Assembly (NCBI GenBank): GCA_947470805.1
Contig: CANIVU010000005.1
Location: 94,233 to 158,232, forward strand
DNA: 64,000 bases
Reading direction: 5' to 3'
From: Acidobacteriota bacterium
GTDB taxonomy: Bacteria > Acidobacteriota > Terriglobia > Bryobacterales > Bryobacteraceae
Translations under genes and position numbers: made by a program
Shown: in pieces, positions 1 through 8,380 of the stretch
Layout: the number at the start of each line of letters is the position of its first letter
How positions within the stretch are numbered: position 1 is the stretch's first letter
Notes under the pieces: model-generated
What the model was told of the DNA's origin: nothing
The model's database searches: none
What the model saw: the letters and a program-made list of their open reading frames with translations, nothing else

Positions 1-71
1 AGGAACAGCGCTTGGTAAATCTGTACCGCCGCAAGGGCCTGCAGGCGCTGGTCGAAGAGCTACGGAAGTAG
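1..71 (+). CDS. C-terminal end of an unidentified protein (partial)
   Basis: The reading frame is open from the left edge of the window and stops at TAG (69-71). The 22 visible residues end in QALVEELRK, a charged helical tail. Too little is visible to name a family. It converges on the esterase gene of the minus strand, and the two 3' ends overlap by 12 bp, which supports a real end here. Function unknown. Confidence 0.4.
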   Translation, partial: EQRLVNLYRRKGLQALVEELRK

Positions 72-833
72 CTTGTTGGCGTGCAGCCAATCGGCGAACC
101 GATCCTTCCACTGCGTCACCGGCAGTGGCCGCTCTTTCATGCCGAAACCATGCCCGCCCTCCGAATACACATGCAACTCGGCGGACACCCCGGCCTTCTT
201 CAAGTCCAGGTAATACTCCGCGCTGATCGCCGCTGACAGCTTGTCGTCATCGGCATGAACCAGAAACGCCGGCGGCGTGTTCTTGTCGATCTTCTTCGTC
301 TCCGGCCGGATGTAGGGGTAAATGAGCGCCACGAAATCCGGCCGCGTACCCGGCTCATAGTACATCGCCGTCAACGCCGCCACCTCGCCCCCAGCCGAAA
401 ACCCGATCATCCCAATCTTCGCCGGATTCACCTTCCACTCGGCCGCACGCTGGCGAACAATCTCAATCGCCCGCCGCCCGTCCGCCCGCACTTCCTTATC
501 GACGGTAATCGACCCATCGTTCCCATCGGCCCGCGCCAGCCGGTACTTCAAAACAAACGCCGCAATGCCCTTTTTGTTCAACCATCGCGCCACATCCCAG
601 CCCTCGTGATCGATGGCCAGATGATGATGCCCGCCCCCGGGCGCAATCACCAGCGCCGTCCCATTCGCGATTGCCGGATCCGGCAAAAACACCGTCAAAG
701 TAGGATTCGGCACCGAGGCGACGCGCTCGTTCCTAATCGTCTCCTCGCCCTTCACCCGCTGCGACTCCGGCCACAAATACACCACATCATTCGCAAACGC
801 ACAGCACCCCAAAACCAACAAAGAGGCTCTCAT
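60..833 (-). CDS. Secreted alpha/beta-hydrolase, acetyl-xylan-esterase-like
   Basis: A 257-residue exported esterase of the BD-FAE/acetyl-xylan-esterase type, likely deacylating a carbohydrate outside the cytoplasm. The N-terminus (MRASLLVLGCCAFA) reads as a signal peptide. The oxyanion loop is APGGGHH at about residues 65-70. The nucleophile elbow GFSAGG puts the catalytic Ser at 146. The acid is in HADDD and the His in GGHGFG. The start at 833 is chosen because its ATG overlaps the TGA of the upstream gene as ATGA; an in-frame start 21 nt further upstream would spoil the signal peptide. It is the last gene of the eight-gene operon running leftwards from 8339. The exact substrate cannot be read from sequence. 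Confidence 0.85.
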   Translation of the reverse strand: MRASLLVLGCCAFANDVVYLWPESQRVKGEETIRNERVASVPNPTLTVFLPDPAIANGTALVIAPGGGHHHLAIDHEGWDVARWLNKKGIAAFVLKYRLARADGNDGSITVDKEVRADGRRAIEIVRQRAAEWKVNPAKIGMIGFSAGGEVAALTAMYYEPGTRPDFVALIYPYIRPETKKIDKNTPPAFLVHADDDKLSAAISAEYYLDLKKAGVSAELHVYSEGGHGFGMKERPLPVTQWKDRFADWLHANKLLP

Positions 834-1576
834 AGAACAATCTCCCGCGCGCAACCGCGCAAATCCATCTCGTACTCAATGGTCACAATCGGCGGCCGCG
901 AATAGTGCCACGTAATTCCGTGAATCCCCGCCTTTCCCAGCGGCCGGATAATCTCGCTCGCCAGGAAACTGCACACCGAATGCACCGTATACACTTCGGT
1001 CGTCGTCACCTGCGCCCAGTCCACGCCCAACCCCTGCAGCCGCCCTGCCATCAGACCCATCACAAACCGCGTCTTCTCCCGCAGCGCCTCGTTCGACGTC
1101 TCGCCCTTGCGAATCACGTCTTCCGGCTTCAACGAACCCTCCGGCAACTCGCCCGCCCCCGCCACAATGAACGTCTTCTCCTTCCGCGTCGAAGGCACCG
1201 TATAGCTGAACCCATACAGCGAAGGCACCGCCGGCGCCCCAATCTCCGGCGCAATATTCGTCCGCGCCACCGGGTTCAAATCGTCCAGGAAAATATTCCA
1301 CGACTTCAGCACTTCCACATAGCTGCCGTTGAACTCGCCAAACCCGGCAAACGTGAACGGCTTGGGCGACCGCAACTCCATCGCGCACAGCGCCTGCGCC
1401 GGCCGCTTCACCGCCTGCAAATGCGCCTTCACACGGTCAAACCCCTGCGCCAGCGGCATCGGCTGCTGGAAGCGGACGTGGACGATCTCGTATCCCTTCT
1501 CCGCCACGGCGCCGGCGGAATAGGGCGCAATGCCCTTCAAAAACGAATAGTTGCCTTTGGGATTAGGTAGCAGCAT
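830..1576 (-). CDS. RidA/YjgF-like protein of unknown substrate
   Basis: A 248-residue protein. Its second half has the rhythm of the RidA (YjgF/YER057c/UK114) fold: an IVAGAGELPEG strand, then an acidic linker, then a helix resembling REKTRFVMGLMAGRLQGLG, then a TTEVYTVHS strand. RidA proteins hydrolyse reactive enamine/imine intermediates and are usually about 130 residues, so this one has an N-terminal extension of roughly 120 residues or a second degenerate copy. No signal peptide is seen, so it is probably cytoplasmic. It starts 3 bp after the PQQ dehydrogenase stop and overlaps the esterase by 4 bp, so it belongs to the acid-sugar operon. The family call is tentative. Confidence 0.55.
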   Translation of the reverse strand: MLLPNPKGNYSFLKGIAPYSAGAVAEKGYEIVHVRFQQPMPLAQGFDRVKAHLQAVKRPAQALCAMELRSPKPFTFAGFGEFNGSYVEVLKSWNIFLDDLNPVARTNIAPEIGAPAVPSLYGFSYTVPSTRKEKTFIVAGAGELPEGSLKPEDVIRKGETSNEALREKTRFVMGLMAGRLQGLGVDWAQVTTTEVYTVHSVCSFLASEIIRPLGKAGIHGITWHYSRPPIVTIEYEMDLRGCAREIVL

Positions 1577-1579
1577 GGA

Positions 1580-3832
1580 TTAGAGACCGAATACGAAGAT
1601 AGCCGATTGCGAGGCAATGGCGACATACTGCTTGCCGTTCACCGCGTAGGAAATGGGCGACGTGATGATCTTCGCGCCCGTGTAGTAGTGCCACAAATAC
1701 TTGCCCGTTTTCGAATCGAGCGCGATCAGGTTGCCGTCGTTCGATGACGCGAAGACGACGCCCCCAGCCGTGCCCACCACGCCCGTCGCCGACGAACCGA
1801 TCTGCAGCGGGAAGTCCCACTTCCGCGCGCCCGTCGTCGCTTCCAACGCACGTACCGACCCCGGCTCGCCCACCTTCGGGTCCACCTCCACGCCGCCCCC
1901 CGTGAAGCCCTCTCCAGGCACCGGACTCTTCGTCATCGACGTATAGTTCGCGCACGCCTCCCGCACACTCACCAGGAAGAATCCCGTCGCCGGATCATAG
2001 CTCGGCGAACCCCAGTTGGCCGTCCCCGCCGCGTCCGGACAAACATAATTTCCAGCCGGCGTAGGCGTCGTATTCGGCAGCACGACAGGCCGCCCCTTGT
2101 CGTCCAACCCCTTCGCCCAAGTCTGCTTGGCGAACTCGCGCCCCGCCAGAAACTCGCCCGTGTTCCGGTCCAAAACGTAATAAAACCCATTCCGCTGGGC
2201 CGTCACCAACAGCTTCCGCTTCTGCCCCTTAATCACGCCATCAATCAACATCGGCGTCTCATTCGCGTCCCAATCATGCACATCGTGCGGCGTGAATTGG
2301 AACCACCATTTCATCTTCCCCGTGTTGGCATCCAGCGCCAGCACCGAACAGGAATACAAGTTGTCGCCCGCCCGAACCGTCCCATCATAGTCAGGACCCG
2401 GGTTTCCCGTCGCCCAGAAAATCGTATTCGTATCGGCGTCAAACGTGCCCGTCGTCCAAGTCGGCGAACCGCCAAAATCGGCCGACGTCTCCGGGTTCCA
2501 GGTCTTCCGGTTCGGATCCCCCGGCTGCGGCGTCGAATGCGTGCGCCACAGTTTCTTCCCCGTCCGTGCATCGTAGGCGTCCACCCATCCGGTCAGCGCG
2601 CACTCGCCCGAAGTCACGCCAACGATGATCTTCCCATCAATCGCCAGCGGAGCGTGCGTAATCGAAAAGCCCTTCTTGTAATCGTCAACTTCGATGTCCC
2701 AGATCACGTTCCCGGACTTCGCATCGAGCGCCACCAGATGCGTATCCAGCGTGGCCATATAGAGCCGGTCGCCCAGAATCGCAAACCCGCGATTCGTCAT
2801 CACCGTGCAGTGGCTCGCCACCTTCGGCAACCGCCGCGTGTACTGCCACAACGCCCGGCCCGTCTTCGCATCCAGCGCCGTCGCGTTGTTCAACGGCCCC
2901 GTCACGAACATCATCCCGTCTACCACCAGCGGCGTCGTCTCCACCGTGTTACCGCCCAGCTGATACGTCCACGCACTCTTCAAATTCGGCGCGTTCAGCG
3001 GCGTAATCTGCTTCAGTCCGGAGAAGTGCGTCCCCCGCAGATCGCCCCAATAGCTCAACCAGTTCTGCGGCTCGGCCTCCGATTTCTGCAGCCGCGCAAA
3101 GCTCACGTTGAAATCCGGCGCCGGCTGCCACGCGGCATTCTCGTCATAAACCATCGGCGCCTTCAGCAGGAATGCGGCAATGTCGTTGCGGTCCGCCGCC
3201 GGCAGCGCCGGATGCGGCGTCTCCTTCTTCGCCAGGGGCTTGGCCAACGTGCGCTTGTTGATCATGTGCCAACGCTGCCGCGCGTCCATCACCTGCATCG
3301 TGAACGTGTCCTCGCCCTTCACAACGCCCTGCAAACCCGCGCTCACTTCAACGGTACGAATCATCGCGCCCATCCGCTCCACCAGCGTCGACGGCTTCAT
3401 ATTCGCCCGCACATTCGTCAAATCCGCGCCAAAAATCCCCCCGCGCCCGGCGAACATGTGGCACCCAAAACACTTCCCCTCGCCGAAGAACAGCGTCCGC
3501 CCCCGCGCCTCATCCCCAGTCGGCCTCTCGCCACCCTTCGCGCTCAACGATTGTAGGAAAACCACAATCGATTGCGCCTCCGCGTCCGGCATCGGAATCG
3601 CCGGCATCTGCGTGCCCGGAATGCCCTTGACGATATTCCGGACCAGATCCTCCGTCGATCCGCCGTGCTTCCATTCGCCCGTCGTCAAGTCCGGCCCGCG
3701 CCCGCCTTTGGCCGTATCGCCATGGCAGGCCGAGCAGTTCCGGACAAACAATTGGCGGCCTTCTCGAATGGCCTCGGGGTGTTGCGCGAGTAGTGCGACC
3801 GTAGTGGCGGCGAAGAGGAATGCGATCTTCAT
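1580..3832 (-). CDS. PQQ-dependent dehydrogenase with two fused cytochrome c domains
   Basis: A 750-residue periplasmic quinoprotein dehydrogenase oxidising an alcohol or sugar and passing electrons to its own haems. It has a signal peptide (residues 1-16), a first cytochrome c with CSACH at 33-37, a second with CFGCH at 121-125, then an eight-bladed propeller from about 255 to the end. The propeller has repeated ALDAKTGRALW-type blade signatures and the metal/PQQ region with WDANETPM. In the methanol/ethanol dehydrogenase family a vicinal Cys-Cys stacks on PQQ; here the matching stretch before NRG reads HC, so the pair appears lost. The N-terminal position of the cytochromes is less usual than a C-terminal one. 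It starts 15 bp after the Gfo/Idh stop and is part of the acid-sugar operon. Confidence 0.9.
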   Translation of the reverse strand: MKIAFLFAATTVALLAQHPEAIREGRQLFVRNCSACHGDTAKGGRGPDLTTGEWKHGGSTEDLVRNIVKGIPGTQMPAIPMPDAEAQSIVVFLQSLSAKGGERPTGDEARGRTLFFGEGKCFGCHMFAGRGGIFGADLTNVRANMKPSTLVERMGAMIRTVEVSAGLQGVVKGEDTFTMQVMDARQRWHMINKRTLAKPLAKKETPHPALPAADRNDIAAFLLKAPMVYDENAAWQPAPDFNVSFARLQKSEAEPQNWLSYWGDLRGTHFSGLKQITPLNAPNLKSAWTYQLGGNTVETTPLVVDGMMFVTGPLNNATALDAKTGRALWQYTRRLPKVASHCTVMTNRGFAILGDRLYMATLDTHLVALDAKSGNVIWDIEVDDYKKGFSITHAPLAIDGKIIVGVTSGECALTGWVDAYDARTGKKLWRTHSTPQPGDPNRKTWNPETSADFGGSPTWTTGTFDADTNTIFWATGNPGPDYDGTVRAGDNLYSCSVLALDANTGKMKWWFQFTPHDVHDWDANETPMLIDGVIKGQKRKLLVTAQRNGFYYVLDRNTGEFLAGREFAKQTWAKGLDDKGRPVVLPNTTPTPAGNYVCPDAAGTANWGSPSYDPATGFFLVSVREACANYTSMTKSPVPGEGFTGGGVEVDPKVGEPGSVRALEATTGARKWDFPLQIGSSATGVVGTAGGVVFASSNDGNLIALDSKTGKYLWHYYTGAKIITSPISYAVNGKQYVAIASQSAIFVFGL

Positions 3833-3847
3833 GCGCCTTTTATGAAA

Positions 3848-5164
3848 TCACACTTCCAGCTTCCAGGGCTTGCGCAGCGGCCGCGAGAGCATCGCGTTCG
3901 CCGTCTCATCGCCGATACATTTCTCCGCCACCGGGTCCCACCGTAGATTCCGCCCCAGCCGCAAACTGATGTTCCCCAGATGCGCGATCGAAATCGACCG
4001 ATGCGCATGCTCAATCGGCGCGATCGGTTCCTTCCGCGTCTGCACGCAATCGATGAAATTCCGGAAGTGGTTCTCGCTGTTATAAAGCTGCGTATCGCCA
4101 GCCCCCGGCGCATAATCCAACAGCGCCTGCGGACTCGCCTCAATCGCCCCGCGGTTCACCCACACCCATCCCTCCGTCCCCTGGAACGTCACCCCGCCCC
4201 GCACCCGGCTCGATACCGTCAGCGTCACCCCATTCGCATATTCCGCATCAAACATGAAGTCCGTCGCCGTGTTGTACAGCTTCTCCTTCGCCCACTGCGC
4301 CTGGCCCTTCTTAATCGCCACCGGCCCGGTCGTCTCCGTCCCCATGCCCCACTGCGCGATGTCCGGATGATGCCCGCCCCAATCGGTAATCTGCCCGCCG
4401 GAATAATCCAGAATCCAGCGAAAGTTCACGTGGCACCGCCCCGGCGCATACGGCGCCTCGGGCGCGGGCCCCAGCCACATGTCGTAGTTGAACCCCTCCG
4501 GCACCGGCTCCGGCTCCTGCCGGTGCGCCGTTTTGCCGAAGTCCGGAATCCCGCCCGGAAGCCCGCACAACACCGTCTGCAACTTCCCAATCCGCCCATT
4601 CCGCACAATCTCGCAAGCCTTCCGGAACCGCACATCGCTCCGCTGCTGGCTCCCGCACTGGAAGATGCGTTTGTACTTCTTCACCGCCTCCACCATCGCC
4701 CGCCCCTCGCCAATCGTCAGCGATAGCGGCTTCTGCCCATAAATATCCTTGCCCGCCTTCGCCGCCGCCGTCACCGCCACGCCGTGCCAGTGATCGGGCA
4801 GCGCAATGTGCACCGCGTCCACGTCGCCCCGTGCCAGAACCTGCCGGAAATCGTCGAACGCCGTCACGCCCTTGTACGTCCCGGCGCGCTTCTCCCGCGC
4901 GTAGTGCCACTCCACCCAGCTCCGCGCCGGCTCGCGCCCCGCAATGCCGCCGTCCCAATACCCCGGCGATTCGCGATTCACATCGCACACCCCCGTCACC
5001 TGCACGCGCTCGTCGCGCAGGTAGGCCTTCATATCGTTGAAGCCCTGATTACCGGTGCCAATGATGGCGACAGTGGTCCGATTACTCGGCGCCACCGCGC
5101 CGTTCAACCCAAGCGCGGTACCGGGAATAATCGCGGGAGCAAGTAAAAAGTGGCGGCGTTTCAT
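3848..5164 (-). CDS. Gfo/Idh/MocA family oxidoreductase, exported
   Basis: A 438-residue NAD(P)-dependent sugar or inositol dehydrogenase-like protein. It begins with an RR motif and a hydrophobic stretch (MKRRHFLLAPAI), as in Tat-exported members common in Acidobacteria and Planctomycetes. The Rossmann motif IGTGNQG lies near residue 36. The family motif EKP is present as QKP in DIYGQKPLSL, so the usual Glu is Gln while the catalytic-region Lys is kept. The C-terminal half is the oligomerising beta-sheet domain with a conserved DWGGHH stretch. It sits between the secreted protein and the PQQ dehydrogenase in the acid-sugar operon, so a role in oxidising a sugar or aldonate is likely but unproven. 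A TACAAT hexamer 9 nt before the ATG could give an internal promoter. Confidence 0.9.
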   Translation of the reverse strand: MKRRHFLLAPAIIPGTALGLNGAVAPSNRTTVAIIGTGNQGFNDMKAYLRDERVQVTGVCDVNRESPGYWDGGIAGREPARSWVEWHYAREKRAGTYKGVTAFDDFRQVLARGDVDAVHIALPDHWHGVAVTAAAKAGKDIYGQKPLSLTIGEGRAMVEAVKKYKRIFQCGSQQRSDVRFRKACEIVRNGRIGKLQTVLCGLPGGIPDFGKTAHRQEPEPVPEGFNYDMWLGPAPEAPYAPGRCHVNFRWILDYSGGQITDWGGHHPDIAQWGMGTETTGPVAIKKGQAQWAKEKLYNTATDFMFDAEYANGVTLTVSSRVRGGVTFQGTEGWVWVNRGAIEASPQALLDYAPGAGDTQLYNSENHFRNFIDCVQTRKEPIAPIEHAHRSISIAHLGNISLRLGRNLRWDPVAEKCIGDETANAMLSRPLRKPWKLEV

Positions 5165-5171
5165 TCGCCGT

Positions 5172-6041
5172 TTATTGTATCGGAGCCAGCCAGAACTCCT
5201 GCATCCGCTTATCGGAAATCAACGATTGCGGCGGTAACGCATCCACGCCCACGTACCCCAACTCATTCTGCGCAATCCGCGAAACCTTCCCGCCCGCCAC
5301 CTGAAACTTATACGTCCGATGTGTCTTCCCCAACGCCCGCAGCTCCAACGTATACGCCCCCGGCGCGTTCATCAACGCCGCCCACTTCACCGGCCCCCCG
5401 CCATGCCCCGTCCGCACTTCGGGGTGAAAATACTCCCACGAAGCATCGGACACCACGCCCTCCACCAGCCCAATCTGTTTCGCCCCCTGCAGCAAATGCA
5501 TCGTGTACGGCACCTGCCGCTGCGTCCCGCCAAACTCCCGCGTACTCAGCCAAATTCCCACTTCAACGGACTGCCCCGTATCCTCCACCGGCCCCACCAG
5601 AAACGCCGTCTTCGCCCACGGCCCGCTCCGCACCATCTCCGTCTTCGGATCAAACGCGTCGCCGCCCTTCACAGAAGCCACGCTGAACGAGTACGCGCTA
5701 ATCTCCTTCCCGCCCATCTCCACCGCCATCGTGTAATCGCCCGGTCCAATAGGCCCAAACCCCATCCGCCCATCGGCGGCCTTCAAATTGCCAAACACCG
5801 TATGCGGCGGCCACGGTTCAATCACCATATTCTTCGTCACCACCGCCGCCCCGCCTTTCTTGATCAGAAGCCGGGCTTTCGTCTCCCCCGCCGGCGGAAA
5901 CAGCACCGGCACGGACTCTGCCATCATGAACTCCCCCCTTTGCGGGAAGAAGCGAATCTTCAACAGCGCGTCCATGGCGACGTGCGTCGGATACGGCTGC
6001 GCCAAAGCAGCCACGGAGAGAAGCAGAAGAAGGGAGCGCAT
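5172..6041 (-). CDS. Secreted protein of unknown function
   Basis: A 289-residue protein that I do not recognise. It begins with a clear signal peptide (MRSLLLLLSVAALAQ), followed by what looks like two beta-sandwich segments: FFPQRGEFMMAES.. to about residue 130, and a second ending in GAYTLELRALGKTHRTYKF. There are no catalytic signatures. The ATG at 6041 is preferred over a TTG 15 nt upstream because it starts directly with the signal sequence. It lies between the FlK-type thioesterase and the Gfo/Idh gene (7 bp from the latter) in the same operon. The fold suggests a periplasmic binding or carbohydrate-recognition role, which is inference. Confidence 0.65.
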   Translation of the reverse strand: MRSLLLLLSVAALAQPYPTHVAMDALLKIRFFPQRGEFMMAESVPVLFPPAGETKARLLIKKGGAAVVTKNMVIEPWPPHTVFGNLKAADGRMGFGPIGPGDYTMAVEMGGKEISAYSFSVASVKGGDAFDPKTEMVRSGPWAKTAFLVGPVEDTGQSVEVGIWLSTREFGGTQRQVPYTMHLLQGAKQIGLVEGVVSDASWEYFHPEVRTGHGGGPVKWAALMNAPGAYTLELRALGKTHRTYKFQVAGGKVSRIAQNELGYVGVDALPPQSLISDKRMQEFWLAPIQ

Positions 6042-6085
6042 AGAACTACCAATCAACTCGCAGATCCCCCGCCCAACGGTTCAAA

Positions 6086-6472
6086 CTATTTTCGCTTTGC
6101 CAACCCCGCCGCGAACCGCTCCACGTCAATCAACGCCCGCTCGTGCAACCCCTCGCCCACAATCCCATGTGCCCCCTCGGCAAACACTTTGAACGTCAAC
6201 GTCTTCGCCGTCTGCTCCACCACTTCCGCCCGAAACGTCACCCGCGATCCAAACCCCGCCGCCGATACATGCCGCACATTCACCACCGTCCCCACCGTGT
6301 CCCACCCCGCCGGCAACAGCGGCTTTACCGCGTCGCGCGACGTCTTCTCCATCCACAGAATCATCCACGGCGTCCCCAGCACCCGCGCCCCCGCGTGCCC
6401 CAGAAACGACACCGCTGTGTCATCGTCCACCATGATCGATTGCTCGTGTTGAATGCCCACCAAATCCTGCAT
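6086..6472 (-). CDS. FlK-type hotdog thioesterase
   Basis: A 128-residue cytoplasmic hotdog-fold protein of the fluoroacetyl-CoA thioesterase-like family. It shows the family pattern: a central helix ending in AGWDTVGT, the strand VNVRHVSAAGFGSRV containing the conserved His, and a C-terminal GEGLHERALIDVERF strand. Such enzymes hydrolyse small acyl-CoA thioesters. The ATG directly abuts the TAA of otnC (TAAATG), so translation is coupled. Its presence in an acid-sugar operon suggests clearance of a CoA ester made during catabolism; that link is inference. Confidence 0.8.
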   Translation of the reverse strand: MQDLVGIQHEQSIMVDDDTAVSFLGHAGARVLGTPWMILWMEKTSRDAVKPLLPAGWDTVGTVVNVRHVSAAGFGSRVTFRAEVVEQTAKTLTFKVFAEGAHGIVGEGLHERALIDVERFAAGLAKRK

Positions 6473-7108
6473 TTATTTGTTCCCGAATACCCTTTCAATC
6501 TCGTCCCGCTGCTCGGCCGTCAACAGTCGCAACGTCTCGTTCCGCGACGCGAAGTACAACTTGCACGTCTCCTCCAACTCCTCCGCCCGGTCCACGGCTT
6601 CGCTCATATTCCGCCCCAACGCCACCAGCCCGTGATTCCGCAACAACAGACAATTCGACCGCGCCGCCGCCTCCCCAATCACCACGGCCAGATTCTCCGA
6701 CCCCGGCCGGCAATACGGCACCACCGCCAACGGCGCCACCCGCATCAGGTAATAAGGCGTGAACACCGGCAGCGGCGCCGCCTCGTCCAAGCTGTCCAAA
6801 CAAGACAACAAAACCGACCACGTCGAATGCAAATGCACAATCGCCCTCGCCGAAGGCGCGGCCGCATAAGCCGCCAAATGAAACGGAAACTCCTTCGACG
6901 CCTTGTTCCCGTTCAACGCCCCGCCCTCGAGGTCAATCTCCGCCAGCGCTTCCACCGTCGTGTGCCGCAACGATTGCCCCGTCGGCGTAATGAACACGTG
7001 GTCCCCCGCCCGGACACTCAAATTGCCCGTCGACCCAAACGCATACCCCCGCGCGTGAAAACTCACCGCCGCATCGCACAATGCTTCCAATTCCGAGGAA
7101 AAATCCAT
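6473..7108 (-). CDS. otnC: Class II aldolase, probable 3-oxo-tetronate 4-phosphate decarboxylase
   Basis: A 211-residue class II aldolase/adducin-fold enzyme. The substrate-binding loop is STGNLSVR, zinc ligands are in HLHSTWS (two His) and NHG, and the conserved Glu is in KEFPFH. In the OtnK/OtnC pathway the kinase phosphorylates a 3-oxo-tetronate and this enzyme decarboxylates it to dihydroxyacetone phosphate. The call to OtnC rather than fuculose-phosphate aldolase rests on the neighbour: the DUF1537 kinase ends 1 bp upstream. Both are under the divergent LacI regulator. Confidence 0.8.
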   Translation of the reverse strand: MDFSSELEALCDAAVSFHARGYAFGSTGNLSVRAGDHVFITPTGQSLRHTTVEALAEIDLEGGALNGNKASKEFPFHLAAYAAAPSARAIVHLHSTWSVLLSCLDSLDEAAPLPVFTPYYLMRVAPLAVVPYCRPGSENLAVVIGEAAARSNCLLLRNHGLVALGRNMSEAVDRAEELEETCKLYFASRNETLRLLTAEQRDEIERVFGNK

Positions 7109-7109
7109 C

Positions 7110-8339
7110 TCAGCTATTCTCCAACGCCTTCCGGAAAAAGTCCGGACTGCCGAAATTCCCAGACTTCAACACCAGCGTAATCGGCGGCCCGCCCACCGGC
7201 CGGATCGCCGGCACGCCCGGGTCGATGATCCGCGTCACCTCCGCCGCCTCCACGCCCAGCGCCGCCGTCACCGCGCCCGACGTCTCCCCGCCCGCCACGA
7301 TCAGCCGTGTAATTTCATCGGCCAACGTCGCCGCAATCACGCCGAACAACGTTTCCAACTCTTCCGCCACCAGCCGCGCGTCCAACCCCGTCGCGTCCCG
7401 CTCCTCCGCCGTCGCCGACGACCGGATCACCGCGTGCCCCTGCTCCCGCATCTGCCGCCGCGCTTCTTTCAAAATCCGCCCCGTCTCCGCCTCCGGATCC
7501 CGCGTCAACTCCATCGCGTTCACGTTCGCCTGCTGCCCGCCCAATCGTTCCAACTGCGCCAGCGTCGCCGCCGAACAACTCCCCGCCAGAATCAGCGCCG
7601 CCCCCTGCGTATGCAGCGTCAGGCCCGGCTCATGCGGCGTCAGCCATCCGCGCCGCAGCCAGACTTTCGGCAACGCCATCCCCAGCCCGCTCCCGCCCGT
7701 CAACAAAGGGAAATCGGCAAACGCCTCCGCAATCGCATCCAAATCCCCATCGGTAATCGCATCGGCCAGCGCGATCTCCACGCCGTCGGTCTCCATCTGC
7801 TGCGCCGCAATCGCCAGGTCCCCCGCCACAGCCGCTAGCGGCAATACGCCCACCCGGCTCGGCGTCTGCCGCCCCAGCCACCGCACCAGATTCGAATCCG
7901 TCATCGGGTTCAACGGATGGTTCCGCATCGGCGATTCATGCAGCGGCACGCCGTTCACGAACAGGTGCCCCAAATACTGCGTCCGCCCGTTCACCGGCAG
8001 CGCCGGCACGGCCAAAGTAAACGGCTCGCCCAATTCATTCATCAGCGCATCGGTGATCGGGCCGATGTTCCCCTTCGGCGTCGAATCGAACGTCGAACAG
8101 TATTTCGAAAACACCTGTCGCGGATGATGCACCCGCAGTCGCGCCAGCGCGTCCACCGACATCTGCACCGCCCGCGCCGGTGCCAGCGATCGCGATTTCA
8201 AGCAAACCACGGCGGCATCGTAACCAGCCGGCACCGCCCCGTCGCCAAATACGAGCACCGTTCGCGCGCCGTTCTCATGCAGCATCCCGGCCAGATCGGT
8301 CCCGCCGGTGAAGTCGTCAGCAATCGCAGCAAAAATCAT
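7110..8339 (-). CDS. otnK: Four-carbon acid sugar kinase (DUF1537), probable 3-oxo-tetronate kinase
   Basis: A 409-residue kinase of the four-carbon acid sugar family. The N-terminal substrate domain begins AAIADDFTGGTDLAGML, the ADDFTG signature of the family. The KYCSTFDSTPKGNIG stretch is the conserved middle motif. The C-terminal nucleotide-binding domain ends with VAGGETSGAV and a GGPPITLVLKSGNFG glycine-rich loop. It is the first gene of the operon and only 19 bp separate its ATG from that of lacI. The length and motif set fit OtnK better than the threonate kinase branch, but specificity among tetronate kinases cannot be settled here. Confidence 0.85.
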   Translation of the reverse strand: MIFAAIADDFTGGTDLAGMLHENGARTVLVFGDGAVPAGYDAAVVCLKSRSLAPARAVQMSVDALARLRVHHPRQVFSKYCSTFDSTPKGNIGPITDALMNELGEPFTLAVPALPVNGRTQYLGHLFVNGVPLHESPMRNHPLNPMTDSNLVRWLGRQTPSRVGVLPLAAVAGDLAIAAQQMETDGVEIALADAITDGDLDAIAEAFADFPLLTGGSGLGMALPKVWLRRGWLTPHEPGLTLHTQGAALILAGSCSAATLAQLERLGGQQANVNAMELTRDPEAETGRILKEARRQMREQGHAVIRSSATAEERDATGLDARLVAEELETLFGVIAATLADEITRLIVAGGETSGAVTAALGVEAAEVTRIIDPGVPAIRPVGGPPITLVLKSGNFGSPDFFRKALENS

Positions 8340-8352
8340 GTCGTTCCCGGCC

Positions 8353-8380
8353 AGTATAATGGCTATTTCAGTGGCAACAA
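8353..8380. promoter_or_regulatory. Overlapping divergent promoters of otnK and lacI
   Basis: On the minus strand a -35 TTGTTG (8380-8375), a 16-bp spacer and a -10 TATACT (8358-8353) precede otnK. On the plus strand a perfect TATAAT (8355-8360) overlaps the same bases and the first possible ATG of lacI. The two -10 boxes share four bases, so the two transcripts should compete. No matching plus-strand -35 is visible. No classic LacI palindrome was identified within it. Confidence 0.5.
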
